Shown: one piece after another, positions 43,524 to 54,900 of the stretch | Layout of the letters: each line of letters starts with the position of its first letter | Numbering within the stretch: the first letter of the stretch is position 1 | Assembly: GCA_002633025.1 (NCBI GenBank) | Contig: NMRB01000211.1 | Span: 27,796-91,795, forward strand | DNA length: 64,000 bases | Direction: 5' to 3' | Source of the DNA: Notospermus geniculatus | Lineage: Eukaryota > Nemertea > Pilidiophora > Heteronemertea > Lineidae | Made by a program: the position numbers and the translations under genes | The notes under the pieces: generated by a model | Database searches by the model: none | Told to the model about the DNA's origin: nothing | Seen by the model: only the letters and a program-made list of their open reading frames with translations

Positions 43524-44492
43524 TTCTTATTGGTTTTGATGGTTGCTACGTGAAAACTTCATGAATTTCTATCTTCACTAATCATGGCTGACAATTCCCA
43601 TGAGGTTCCGATACTGTCCGGGTCTTCAGTTTGTCTTTGGGTTACTCAGTCGTCTCAGCAGTTTCTTCTCTCCATTGCTAAAGGACATTGAGGCTACTGG
43701 GGGAGGGCACATCGCCTGTAGTGAGAATTCATGATTTTTTCTAGGTGATGCGCAATGCGTTTCGGAAAATTTCTCTTGGAAATCATCTTTGAATTCGAAG
43801 TTCATATAACCACGCGTGTTCAACAATTTGTGAAACTGTGCTAATAATTCAGTCAAGTCTATGCCGTGAGTGATGTCAAACATAAAGTTTAACTTAAATT
43901 TATGAACATATTTGTGTACACTGTATCAAAATCTATGTGGTGATGTGCAACCATTGTAATTACTAGGCTCATTATGCATCAACGTTTGGTACCTTCCAAT
44001 CCACGTAAAGTGATCCAAAAAAGTTTGCAAAACAACGTAAACAGTTAATCTCATAAAGTGTCGCGCTTGTAAATTCGCCATTACTAGTAATCTATAAAAA
44101 CCTAATTAAACTTGAAAATGTTGTTTCGGTTGTCAAGCTAGCGGTCATTTTTTCAGTATTCTTTATTAATGCGCATTGTGTGCTTGTGTCCATGTCAGTT
44201 CCAGCTGGTCAATAATTTGCTCAAAATTCTTGTGGTGGTGGACAATTTATTTGACGGCGTTTAGGGCGGTTTTTCTTTCACGTATGCTTTTTCAGGGCAA
44301 AAGTTGTTGACCATATGATTACGACATACCAAGTCTCTCAGGATGATTCAAGAAAATCGTTCACATATTTTTATTGCATCAAAAGTAAGAAGGAAGATGG
44401 AATAGCGTAGTGGCAGTGTTGCACAGATTATCTTAGCAAAATGTTTAAAATGTTTACTTGTAGAGAAGAACAAAGAATGGTCGAAATGATGG

Positions 44493-44785
44493 TAAAGTAT
44501 GATTCACCCTAACTTCAACATGGGCAAAGTGCCAGGCCTGTGCAACAGACACCACAAAGTGAACACAATGATTAAACCACAGTATTTACCAGTTAACTGA
44601 GCACAACCTTGGATTGCTATAGGCTCATGGAAAGTAAACCCAAAGTATTTACCAGTTGACTGAGCACAACCTTGGATTTGCTATAGGCTCATGGAAAGTA
44701 AACCAAGTTAACCCTAACATCATTAGGTGCACATTGCCAAGCTTGACACGTTGCCCATGTTGAAGTTATGGTGAACCATACTTTA
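44493..44785 (+). mobile_element. MITE, TAAAGTATGATTCACC family, with internal duplication (copy 1 locus)
   Basis: Both arms present; the internal block with TTTACCAGTT..ACTGAGCACAACC is repeated twice. Copy 2 locus: 57611-57903. Confidence 0.85.
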
Positions 44786-46613
44786 TATAAGAGTCTGAAA
44801 ATAATTATCGGGCAGTTTCCAATCAAAGGGATGCCTGCCGAAGTACCTATGTCAACATTTGGAGGTGTCAACTGATGAATATCCTCTAACCTTGGAGGAA
44901 ATTCCTCCAAGCTCTAACAAACATAGCTGACAAAGAATTGAGATTGATTTTCTTTTTACGCACAGTTTCCTTATGTAAAATGAAAATCCTGTGGTAACCT
45001 TTGAAGTTGCTCAAAGGCGTAGGCCTGCACACCTGCTTTGACATTGCCAGCTGATGCTTGAACATAGCTTTACGTGAGCTGCACTCCAAGTATTAGAATT
45101 CAATACAAAAGAGAATGACTGGTCGTGTGATGATCATTTATCAGTGCGTGTGCATGCATGTACATGAGCATTCACATGTTCGTGCTTTAGTTCTTAAAAA
45201 AGGCTGACGTTCCCTGCCAATTGTGATTTATTACTCTGGCTTTACCATCCAATTTTTTAAAACTTTTTTGCTGCTCTGCCATCTTCTGGCGAAAATGCTA
45301 ATCAATACACGCACAAGAAATTCATGATTTTCTTGCCTTTGCCAGGATTTTCCAGAATACGTGGACTCAGCAGGTCTGTAGTCACTGACTCAGCCAGAAT
45401 ATAGAATTTCAACCCATTTAAACACATCTTTTCAAAGCTAGGGCTTAAATTAAACACATCTTTTCAAAGCTAGAGCTTAAAATAATTGTTAAAGTCAGTT
45501 CTATTCACATAAATTAAAATAACTCCCAATTCTCACAAATTTCACATTGTTGCTGCAGTGTACTGTGAGTGATATTGTGGCTGTTGATTCAAACATGATA
45601 CAGTATCATGCTTCTCCCAAACTGATGAGGTATTCAGTGGTTATAGCGTTTGCCCCCTACGTCACCACACACACGGTGATGTAGGGGGTGAGTGGTGCTG
45701 CTGTAAACTTAGATGGGTTAAATTTGTAGGCCTAGTAGGGCAACAAAATCATGTAATTTAGTTTAAGGAGAGATTCTGCTTTAAATGCGACAGTGAATTT
45801 AATTCTCAGGATGTAGCCTAGTACAAGTAGCTTGATGAAAAGTGTGTTCACTGCTATGCTGTTCGTTTTAGTCAAATAAGTGCTGCTTAATACTCTAAAG
45901 TGCTTTGGGATTGTCATAGAGCATATTGAATTTTTGTGCTCTTTTGCTTGTCGAATAATGGATCAGCAAGGACCAGATGTTGTACAGAACTGGGACATTT
46001 TAAAAGTGTGTATTGCTTGGACTTGAATTATAGCTCAACTACCGGGCATTTAGGCACATACATGTAAGAATTAAACAAAAGTACTCAGTGCCAGTCCCTA
46101 CTCAAACATGTATTATTTGCAGTTTTTCTATGTAAATGTACACTTCTCATTCTTAGTGATGTTCATGTAAATATGTAAAAAGTCCATGTCTGTAAACCTG
46201 TGGTCTATCGTTTGCAACTTTTATAAGAAGCCGAAGTTGTGAAGTAAGATTCCGTTCGTTCAGTTGGTCTCAGGAGTACTTCCCGAAGATTTGACTAGAC
46301 TTAAGGAAGTGGGCCACTCCCGGATCGAATTGGAAGGCAGCCGTTTGAGATACACTGCACCCTCTTACCTGAAGTGAAGCCGCCACCCTCAAGGAAGTCA
46401 ACAAGATTGTGCTGTTTCATTCAACTCGTTCCAAGATTTGTGACATTACGTTTTACTGCCACGCCTTTTGAGATTTCTCAGTGAACCTTCATACAGTTTC
46501 TGACGACTCTATGGAAATTCAGAAAACTCAGTATTAAGGTACCTTGCTGAGGTGTACAGATGGCTTACACTTCTTCAAGCCTAGTTGTGATCTCTGAAAT
46601 ATTTTTCAATGTG

Positions 46614-46800
46614 TGAAGTATGATTCATATAACGTCAACATGGGCAAAGTGCCACGCCTGTGCAACAGACACCGTAAAGTGAACACAATCATTAAACCAC
46701 CATCATTAGGTAACTGTGACATGGATTATTTACAACTGACTTGTGCACATTTCCAAGCTTGGCACTTTGCCCATCTGAAGTCAGGATGAATCATACTTTA
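46614..46800 (+). mobile_element. MITE, TAAAGTATGATTCACC family, internally deleted (copy 1 locus)
   Basis: Both arms kept, central part missing. Copy 2 locus: 59251-59439. Confidence 0.85.
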
Positions 46801-47450
46801 AAAACGTTTACGCGTATTTCACTTTCAGCTTGTGTTGTTAACGAAGATGATATTATTTACTGTCTTGATTGACATATTAGTTCTGTAGTGGGGGTAGTCT
46901 TGTCACACTGGAGTGAACTTTTGGATTTTTAGTGCCTGAATAGCCACAACATTTAAATCAATGTTTCTTATGACAAAAAATTGTGAAAATCGTGAATATA
47001 TTTGATGTAAAGTATGGAAATTTGTCAGTGATAAGAAAATAGGGTTGGTTGGTACAAGTGTAATCTGGTTGTAGCATTGATATTCTCCTGTAGGCCTGTC
47101 TTAGCACCCCAAAAGGATGGAAAACACCAGGCTTGACATATTACCCCAAACTTCGACTTTTCTTTTTTTGGTTCATCTCAGTTCACAGAAATATTAACGA
47201 GTTGATGCTTGATCCGACCTGCTTTCATAATGAACTAGCCGACTTTATGTGTGCATTTACTTGGATAGTCACTTTTCTACTAGTAGTGTTTCAGCCATGG
47301 CAGCATAAGTAGGAGTTGGCTGTTTATACTTTCATAATGCACGATTGGAACTGTCCAAGAAGAGAGGGTGTAATCGTATTTAAAAAAGGAGTGCGTTTCA
47401 AGCTTCAGTCAACGGTGGCTGCGAGAGGACATCATGAAATTTTTAGCTTT

Positions 47451-47606
47451 CTCAGGATCATAATCGTACGTCGCTCAGAATCCTGAGATACAGTTGTGAT
47501 CCTGAGATATCTCAAGATCACTATTATATCTCAGGATCACAGTCGTAGCTCAGGGTCCTGAGATACGATTGTGATCCTGACATACCATCTCAAAATCCTG
47601 ACTTGC
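47451..47606. repeat. Palindromic CTCAGGATC/GATCCTGAG repeat tract (copy 1)
   Basis: GATCCTGAGATA and its inverse TATCTCAGGATC alternate about eight times. Copy 2 has a slightly shorter version at about 60089-60233. Confidence 0.75.
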
Positions 47607-49897
47607 GAAATGAGGTCAGCCAGCCCATGGTCTGGTCGACTGACAATTGAGTGAGAAGATATTGGCCTACCGACGTTCTGTGGCAATCTTCCCGAAGCCA
47701 AAAAGAATGGATATGGATATGGATATCTCGACATCAAGAAAAGAAGCCTCAGTTTTGTAAGTCTCCTGAGATAGACAAAAATTTCATGAGATCATTTCCC
47801 AGCCTTCGTTTGAATCTCCTGTACAAATATGTGTGTATTTTTCAATTCTGTCATGTCAGCTTACAGTGAAATTAACATTCGTTAGATTGTGACGGTATCA
47901 TTTGGATTGGTCTGAATATTCCAAGGGATTCGGTTGGCATGATTCGTTCCACAAATATGCGTTGTGGAATGAATTGTCGGGTACTGCAATTTTATCACTT
48001 CCAAATGACTTCTTTTTTGTGGCTACTCAGTACTACCACAACCACTCTGCCTGCGTGGATTGATATGAAATTTGGGCTGTGTGTCTTGCTAATACCATAG
48101 AGTTCACCAGCATTGTTTTCAGAATTTGCAGAAGTTCTGCCCTTCATTAGCCCTTGTATACAGCAGAACATCAATTACCTGTGAAATAAAATTCATCAGT
48201 GAGCGATGCAAGAAATTCATCAACGAGATTGCTTACTCATGAATTTTTGGTGACGCTTGTGAATTTTTGCTGCGAATCTCCCCGAACATTTCATCCAGTG
48301 GAGGTAAACTTCACATGAAATATACCGGTACTTAGTTGTAAAAACCTTGCACATTGCACTTGTATTGTATATTACAGGCCAGTAGTGAAAGTATGTAGGT
48401 TGCTAGACTGTGAATTGAGACTCTGCATCTGAAGTAAAGAGAAATAGTCTACAGCACACTTATGGGTTCAATAAATTGTGAATCATTGGGTTTGGCTACA
48501 GTGATGAAGATTACCAAAAAGCCACCTCACGGCAACATTCAGAGATTTTTACCCTCGCCAATATGAGTGAGCATGAACAAAAGTTGTGTGTATTCTGATG
48601 CGAATTGTACTTATGTATTATTACGGTTGTCATATTGTCATAATTAGTATGGCGTACTGCCCCCAGCCACATCAATCTTTTCATAAATGGCACTGTGAAA
48701 AGTCAACCAAGCAGAAGACATTTTGTAACGACGAGAAAACACCTCCTCACTCTTTGCTGGAAAATTCAATAAGATTTCTGGCAGGCCTAATGAAGTGTGT
48801 GTGCATCATAATGTGATATAAAATCAATGGCTATAAATCGAGAAATGATTGTGCAGAATTTCCTGTGAGGCTACTGTGGGAAAATCGCCACAGGGTCATT
48901 TTGCTTTGATATATTCTTTGAAAGGCAGGCGTATGTGGTGTTGTACTGGATATTTCCCTCAGGGCCGAAACCCAAGCATTGGCCATGGAAGAGGCCATCT
49001 CAAACTACTCTTGTTCCTCACTTAGGATGGGATCTCTTACTTGCTTTTTGATTTGACCTACTTTCGAGGGTCACAGAAGTCGAAGTTCAAACTTGTTTGC
49101 TGGCAGGTTTCAAGGTTATTTGAGTTTGGGTGGTCTTATTTGGTGTGATGATGTATCTTTGTACCCTATATGTACAGCAGATTTTGGTCTGATCGAATTT
49201 CAAATATGGCCGCCAAGCGCCCATCTTGGTAAATGGCCGCCAGGCAGCCATCTTGGAAAATGGCCACCAGGCGGCCATCTTTGAAATACATGTAGCCTTG
49301 GACGTGCATGTAATACTGCAAGTATATTGGCTGCATACCATTACAATGTAGAGTGTTCGCAGGTGGCGTTGTAGCTGATAGAATTTTCACAGCATCCCAC
49401 CTAAATGCTCCTCATCCTGAGTGAACACACACAAATATTCTTCAGAAATAATATACTTCCAATAAACTCCTTCAATTTCGTGCACAGACTGTAAAAATTA
49501 CTCTGAGGAGAGAAGCTCAATATGGGCACAGTATCGATTTCTATCGGTCCATTTGCACCAAAGGGTCAGCTTGTGCACTCATTGAATTTTCACCAAAGAT
49601 CGAGTATCTTGCAACGTAGGGGAGATTTTCTCCTCGAGTAACTTCTCTCGATGTCATTGGTGGCTTGATTGATTGGCTGATGCTACTCAATCTCGTTCCT
49701 TTGCCATGAATAACTTCGTTATCCAAACAAATTGATGGTGCGGGTGAGGAAAATTTTGTTTACCGGTAGATGCAGACGAGATTTTTATGTATTGGGAATT
49801 TGTCAACAGTATTTGGGTTTTCCTACTGCACACTATCTTGGCTAATCTTGCGCCAGTTTATACCCATCCGACCTTGTTGAACATGTTAAACTTCCAG

Positions 49898-49978
49898 CTC
49901 CGAGGCCAGTGCGCCAACTACCAGGCCCTGAAGGAAATCCTCCATGGCCAGCGTGTTAAACCGTACCATTTAACGGGG
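49898..49978 (+). CDS. Candidate 81-nt cassette exon (copy 2)
   Basis: Identical to 36907-36987, with the same CTTCCAG acceptor and GTATGT donor, phase 0 on both sides. The intron just upstream carries a substitution. Confidence 0.38.
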
Positions 49979-50594
49979 GTATGTGTTGGTGAAGCAAATA
50001 CTGGCATGCCACCATCTTCTGTTTACCCATGTTAAGGCTGCGAGCCATGTCGGGTTTGGTGTAATTAGATCTGAAATGTGTGAAGGAAAAACACTGAATT
50101 GCCATTAGACAAGTGTTGGAGATGAAAAGGCTTTACAGCTGTGGTCTTGTTACCATGGGAGACAAATTGATACATTTCCTTAATCAATTACGTTGTTGTT
50201 GGCAAGTTATTTGTCAAAACCTCTCATAAAAGCTGCACTTTTCTTGTATTACAATGAAGTTATGTCTGTGTCATTCCCTTGGGTTGTAGAAGTCTGCCAC
50301 CTGGTTGTCGTTTTGTCAGTGACTTCACGAATAACGCCAAGATGTGATCTTGTCGATAGGTTGAAGCATGGAGGTATAAAATTTTATAGCAGTCTTCAAC
50401 AAAACTACTGCATTCAATAAGAAATTGACATAGGGCATTATCCGGAATTGTTTTCAAAATGGCAGGGACGCCTCAGCCATGGGGGCCTGCAGTTCCACAT
50501 ACATGATGAGTCCGTAGCTCTGGAAACAACCGAGTTGCTTCTAAATTTTCTGTAAACCGAATAGGCCATGTCCATTCCATGTGGTACCTCGTGC

Positions 50595-50848
50595 TAAAGT
50601 ATAATTCACCCTAACTTCAACATGGGCAAAGTGCCAAGCTTGGAAATGTGCACAAGTCAGTGGTAAATAATCCATGTCACAGTTACCTAATGATGTTAGG
50701 GTCACTTGAACAACCTCTAGCAAACACTCCAAGGTTGTGCTCAGCAACTGTAAATATTGTGCTTTGTGGTTTGTGGTTTAATCATTGTGTTCACTTTATG
50801 GTGGCCTGGCACTTTGCCCATGTTGAAGTCAGGGTGAATTATACTTTA
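50595..50848 (-). mobile_element. MITE, TAAAGTATGATTCACC family (copy 2 locus)
   Basis: Counterpart of 37623-37895, about 19 bp shorter through small deletions. Confidence 0.85.
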
Positions 50849-51257
50849 TCAGCGAGGTGAATGTGTTTTCGTTTTTTCTGGAACACCCAATGCATGATAT
50901 GATCAGAAACCGCTGAGCAGCCATTAGTGAGAGGATGAGCAAATGGCAACATGACACAGCCAGACAGTGATAAAATGCCAACACAAGGTAGACATGACCA
51001 GACTGATCAAACACCAGTCCTTGCTGGACGTGGTCATGTTTCTACATAACATATCTCCGCCTGATGATTGGTAGTCGACTCAAAAGGTCACAGTTCGTGT
51101 GGTCACTGAGTGATGCATTGTTACCATGGTGGCTTGTGGATGTTGACCATCCAAGGATCTTTTCAGTTGTTAACTCATTGAAGACTGAATATTTTGGAAA
51201 ATTATCCATCATACCCTTGAAAAGTCAACACCCATTTCATCAATTTTTGGCCGATTC

Positions 51258-51479
51258 TAATACTAGTGTCCCACTGGCGACTTTTTCCCACGACAAGGGG
51301 CGAATCTGAAGTCTGCGACATTCCCTCGACAAGCTGCGATATTTAGCATTAATGTGTTTCGCATAGGATCATGGAGCCAGAGAATCACTGCGAACATAGA
51401 AGACAATCTAGGAAGAGCTACGATTTTTTCATTCGTCCCTTGTCGCAGACCAAAATTCGCCAGTGGGACGCTAGTATTA
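51258..51479. mobile_element. 222-bp MITE present only in copy 2
   Basis: Ends TAATACTAGTGTCCCACTGG and, inverted, TAATACTAGCGTCCCACTGG; similarity continues inwards for about 50 bp. Copy 1 (about 38300-38316) has the uninterrupted site GATTCTAAGAAAG, so copy 1 marks the empty target, with a TA or TAA duplication. Confidence 0.88.
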
Positions 51480-51797
51480 GAAAGTAAAAAGGCTGCGATA
51501 GAGAAGCTTATGAAGTACATTTTGTATTTTCTTGTACTCCCAAAAGGGCCAGGAGGTTGTTGAAGATAAAGAATGAAAAAGAAGTCATAAAAGGAGGCAC
51601 TCATCAAAAAGGATACATCCCTAGAGAAAATAATACCTTTTATTTTATTCAACATCAATACGATGCTCTGCCACTTCGTCCAGAGGCGGGAGGAGGGGGA
51701 GAAATCTGACCACTGAGTGGTTGTGGTCAGTTTCGAAAAGAAAAGAGAGACGGTACCTACCTTAATTTTGGTTCAATACCTTATTTCTGTCTTACAG

Positions 51798-51916
51798 TCG
51801 CTACTGCTCACAGTCCCTGGTGCGAATGAACAGCCTGTTCGCGCTGAGCGCATACAGGTAAATGACGAGATTGAGACATATCGTCAAGAGACGACACAAG
51901 TTGACAAATTATTAAG
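51798..51916 (+). CDS. SRCIN1-like: SRCIN1-like exon 5' (copy 2)
   Basis: Same borders as 38600-38718; protein identical (one silent change seen). Confidence 0.9.
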
Positions 51917-54900
51917 GTGAGATATTTGTTAGGATTTCCTCAGCAACCAGAAGGTGACAGAAAAAAGTCACTCATCAAAATTGCCTTCTGTATCTTGGGC
52001 AAATTCTTTAATATCGTATTTCCACCTTCCTACATGTACCTCTAGGTCTTATTTTTTTCCTTCTTATTCCAGTGATTTAGAGGAATCAGTTGAGGAGCTT
52101 AGGAACGAGGTTGTGAATCGACGGTGTCGCGTGACCCAAACAGAAGTGGAAGGAATGGCTCTGTCTCTCAGTCAGATCAGTCGATCTCTAGCAGATTTTA
52201 AGAGTAAGTTATCTTGGGTTTTACCCTACCAAAATTCCAATTCTGAGATGTCCACACTTCGAACCGACCTGTGGACATCTTTCTCTTCGGTGTCCACTTT
52301 TGTTGGCCTACCAGGGTTGACAGTTGAGAAAACCGTACACGAACTGAATAGCCCTAGGGTTATTGGACCCACTGCCGACTGTCGTGCTTTGTTTATTCAC
52401 ACTTTCTGTCTGCAGGTAAATTTCCAGAAATCATGGACAAGATGAAGAAAGTAATGGCTGGTGAGATGGAGATTGTTGTCCGAGAAGAAAAGTAAGCATC
52501 TTGCCTGCTGTCATTCACGTCTTGGCCCAAGCACTCAGTGTCGTCCACTTTTGCGTGGCCTTCAAATTTCTGGATTCTTTCACAAAATATTTTGGATAAC
52601 TACTGATAGATTTGTTGGTAGAATATGTAATTGACTTTTTTTTCTGTGGTATAGCCCCATACTAACCGAACTGTACTTGAAACCAGTATTGTTTTGTCCA
52701 CACCCAACCATTTGAACAACTTGCCCAGTTTCAACTATTGCACGATATTGCTTAGTCCAGTTTTGCTGATGTTGGAGGACTTCTGGTCTATTGACCTGAG
52801 GCATAGGCCGGCAGAGCTTAAATATTCTCTTACTAAGATCGTAACTGAATTATACTTTAATCTGCATCCTTTACTTGGCCAGGAATGTCATGCAAGTACC
52901 ACATTAAAATTGTTGCACAGAAATATTACACATACATGTAGGATTGTACATGTAGAATGCATGCAGTGATTGCTGTGTATAGTGAAAGAAAGATGCCTGG
53001 ATAGTGCTTTTTGCTTATGCTTTTGCATATTACAGGTATTTGAAGGAGGAGCCCGAACGCATCGATTCAAGTCTGCGGCGTTGCAAGAAAATCACAGGAA
53101 CATTGTATACCCTCAAAAGGTGAGGAGATCATCGATGTGATCAATTATGCTGCATTTGATGCTAAATTATTGAAACAGTTTTATAAGAGACATTCCTTTC
53201 TTTCCAGGTTAGCAACAGTGCAAGAAAACAAACCGCCGATCGCTCCAAATATGCAAACGAATTCTTCCCCAAAAGAGAACGATAAACGTGCCGTGCTGGA
53301 GAGCATCCAAGCTGTCGTACCTGACCACGAGAGGAGAGTTGAAAAAGTTGAGGTAGGGAAACATTTATATCACATTTGCACAGTTCCTGGCCCATAAAGA
53401 GGGGCTGGGAGCTGGTGGCAATCTTTGTGTAGATGGGGTGGTACTCAACAGATTGTGACCAGAGAACCAACTCCATCGGGGTGGTACTCAACAGATTGTG
53501 ACCAGAGAACCAACTCCATCGGGGTGGTACTCAAACAGATTGTGACCAGAGAACCAACTCCATCTGGCTGGTTGACACATTGTCCTTTTCTTTTGGTCCT
53601 CAGGGCAAGAAATGGTTCAAATGTTTGGATCATTGAGGTAGAGGATCCCCTTGAGATATAAGCATGTAGCATGCTTAGAGGGCACTTTAAATGCTAGTGT
53701 TTGGCCACTGATTTGAATTCACATTGCAGACCAAAGTAGGCCTACTGACAGTCTCTGACATGGCACACTCACCAGCAAATCCCCATCACTTTATTGTTAA
53801 AATCATTAAATTTTGCTGTGGAGCTATTACGGTCAGAATGGACGAAGAGCTCAAAATTAGATAGTCAGCTGAATCAGCTGTACTCTCGTGAAATAATGGC
53901 TGTTGTTTGGGAAGTTAAAGATATTGCTGTGTGACTCGATTTATATGTGAAGCTCATTGTACTGTTTTGCTGAACAGTGCTACTAACAGCAAGACACCCT
54001 GCATGTTCTCCACCCATACAAATCTGTTAACAAGGAGAGAAAATTGAAATTAATGACTGGCAAACCTCTGGACCATGTCTGGATTCATTTTTCACCTGCG
54101 TCCCATATCTGTAATGTTGTAGCATATTTCCACTTTGCCCATTTTGAAGTAAAGTATGATTTCCCACGACTTCAATATGGGCAAAGTGCCAAGCTTTGGA
54201 ATAAAGTATGATTCACCATGACTTCAATATGGGCAAAGTGTCAAGATTGGAATAAAGTATGATTCATCATGACTTCAACATGGGCAAAGTGCCAAGATTG
54301 GAAATGTGCAGATTTGCCACCTTGGCACTTTGCCCATGTTGAAGTCATGGTGAATCACATTTTATCACCCAAATTATGGACTGAAAGTTTCGACAGCGTC
54401 TGGTTGGAAAAGTTATTAATTCTTGCTTGACCTGGACTCCCCAAGCCTTGTTTTTGTTGTACATCTGAAATATCCTGTAGTCCATGTTGAGCATCATATA
54501 CAAATCATAGCAAGGACTGAGCATGCTCTTTGCTAAAATCTTTGATTTGCTTCTTTTCAGGCTGCAGAGGCATCGAGAGAACGTAAGAAGAACATGACAT
54601 CACAACAGGAAGCGCTCAAGTTCCAAAAATCTCTTGAAATGGCGAGTAAAAATCTGAAAGATACAAAACAGGAGAAGAAAGCAAATGGGAAGAAGGATGT
54701 GAAGGATACGAAAAAGGATGTGAAAACTGGAAAGGACTTGAAGGGGAAGGATAATGGGAAGGGTAAAGAAGGGAACAAAAATGGGAAGGATAAGGGAAAG
54801 GATGTGAAGAAAGACGCTAAGGATAAAGGGAAAGACAATAAGGATAAGGGGAAAGCGGGGAAGGATAAGAAGGGGAAGAAGGATGAGAAACCAGGAGATG

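Larger units (their letters stand above)
35658..48648 (+). repeat. Tandem segmental duplication, copy 1 (about 13.0 kb)
   Basis: Begins ATGGCGTACTGCCCCCAGCC at 35658 and ends ..CATAATTAGT at 48648, where copy 2 starts directly with the same ATGGCGTACTGC. It contains SRCIN1-like exons 5-10, the 3' flank and four MITE loci. It differs from copy 2 by scattered substitutions and by several larger indels. Confidence 0.97.
43524..48648. other. 3' UTR and downstream flank (copy 1)
   Basis: Possible polyadenylation signals: ATTAAA at 44105-44110, AATAAA at 48185-48190 and 48471-48476. Holds MITEs at 44493-44785 and 46614-46800, a 14-bp hairpin (CCCCCTACGTCACC, about 45651-45687) and a palindrome-rich tract at 47451-47606. 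About 424 bp (45865-46288) are absent from copy 2. No gene seen. Confidence 0.55.
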
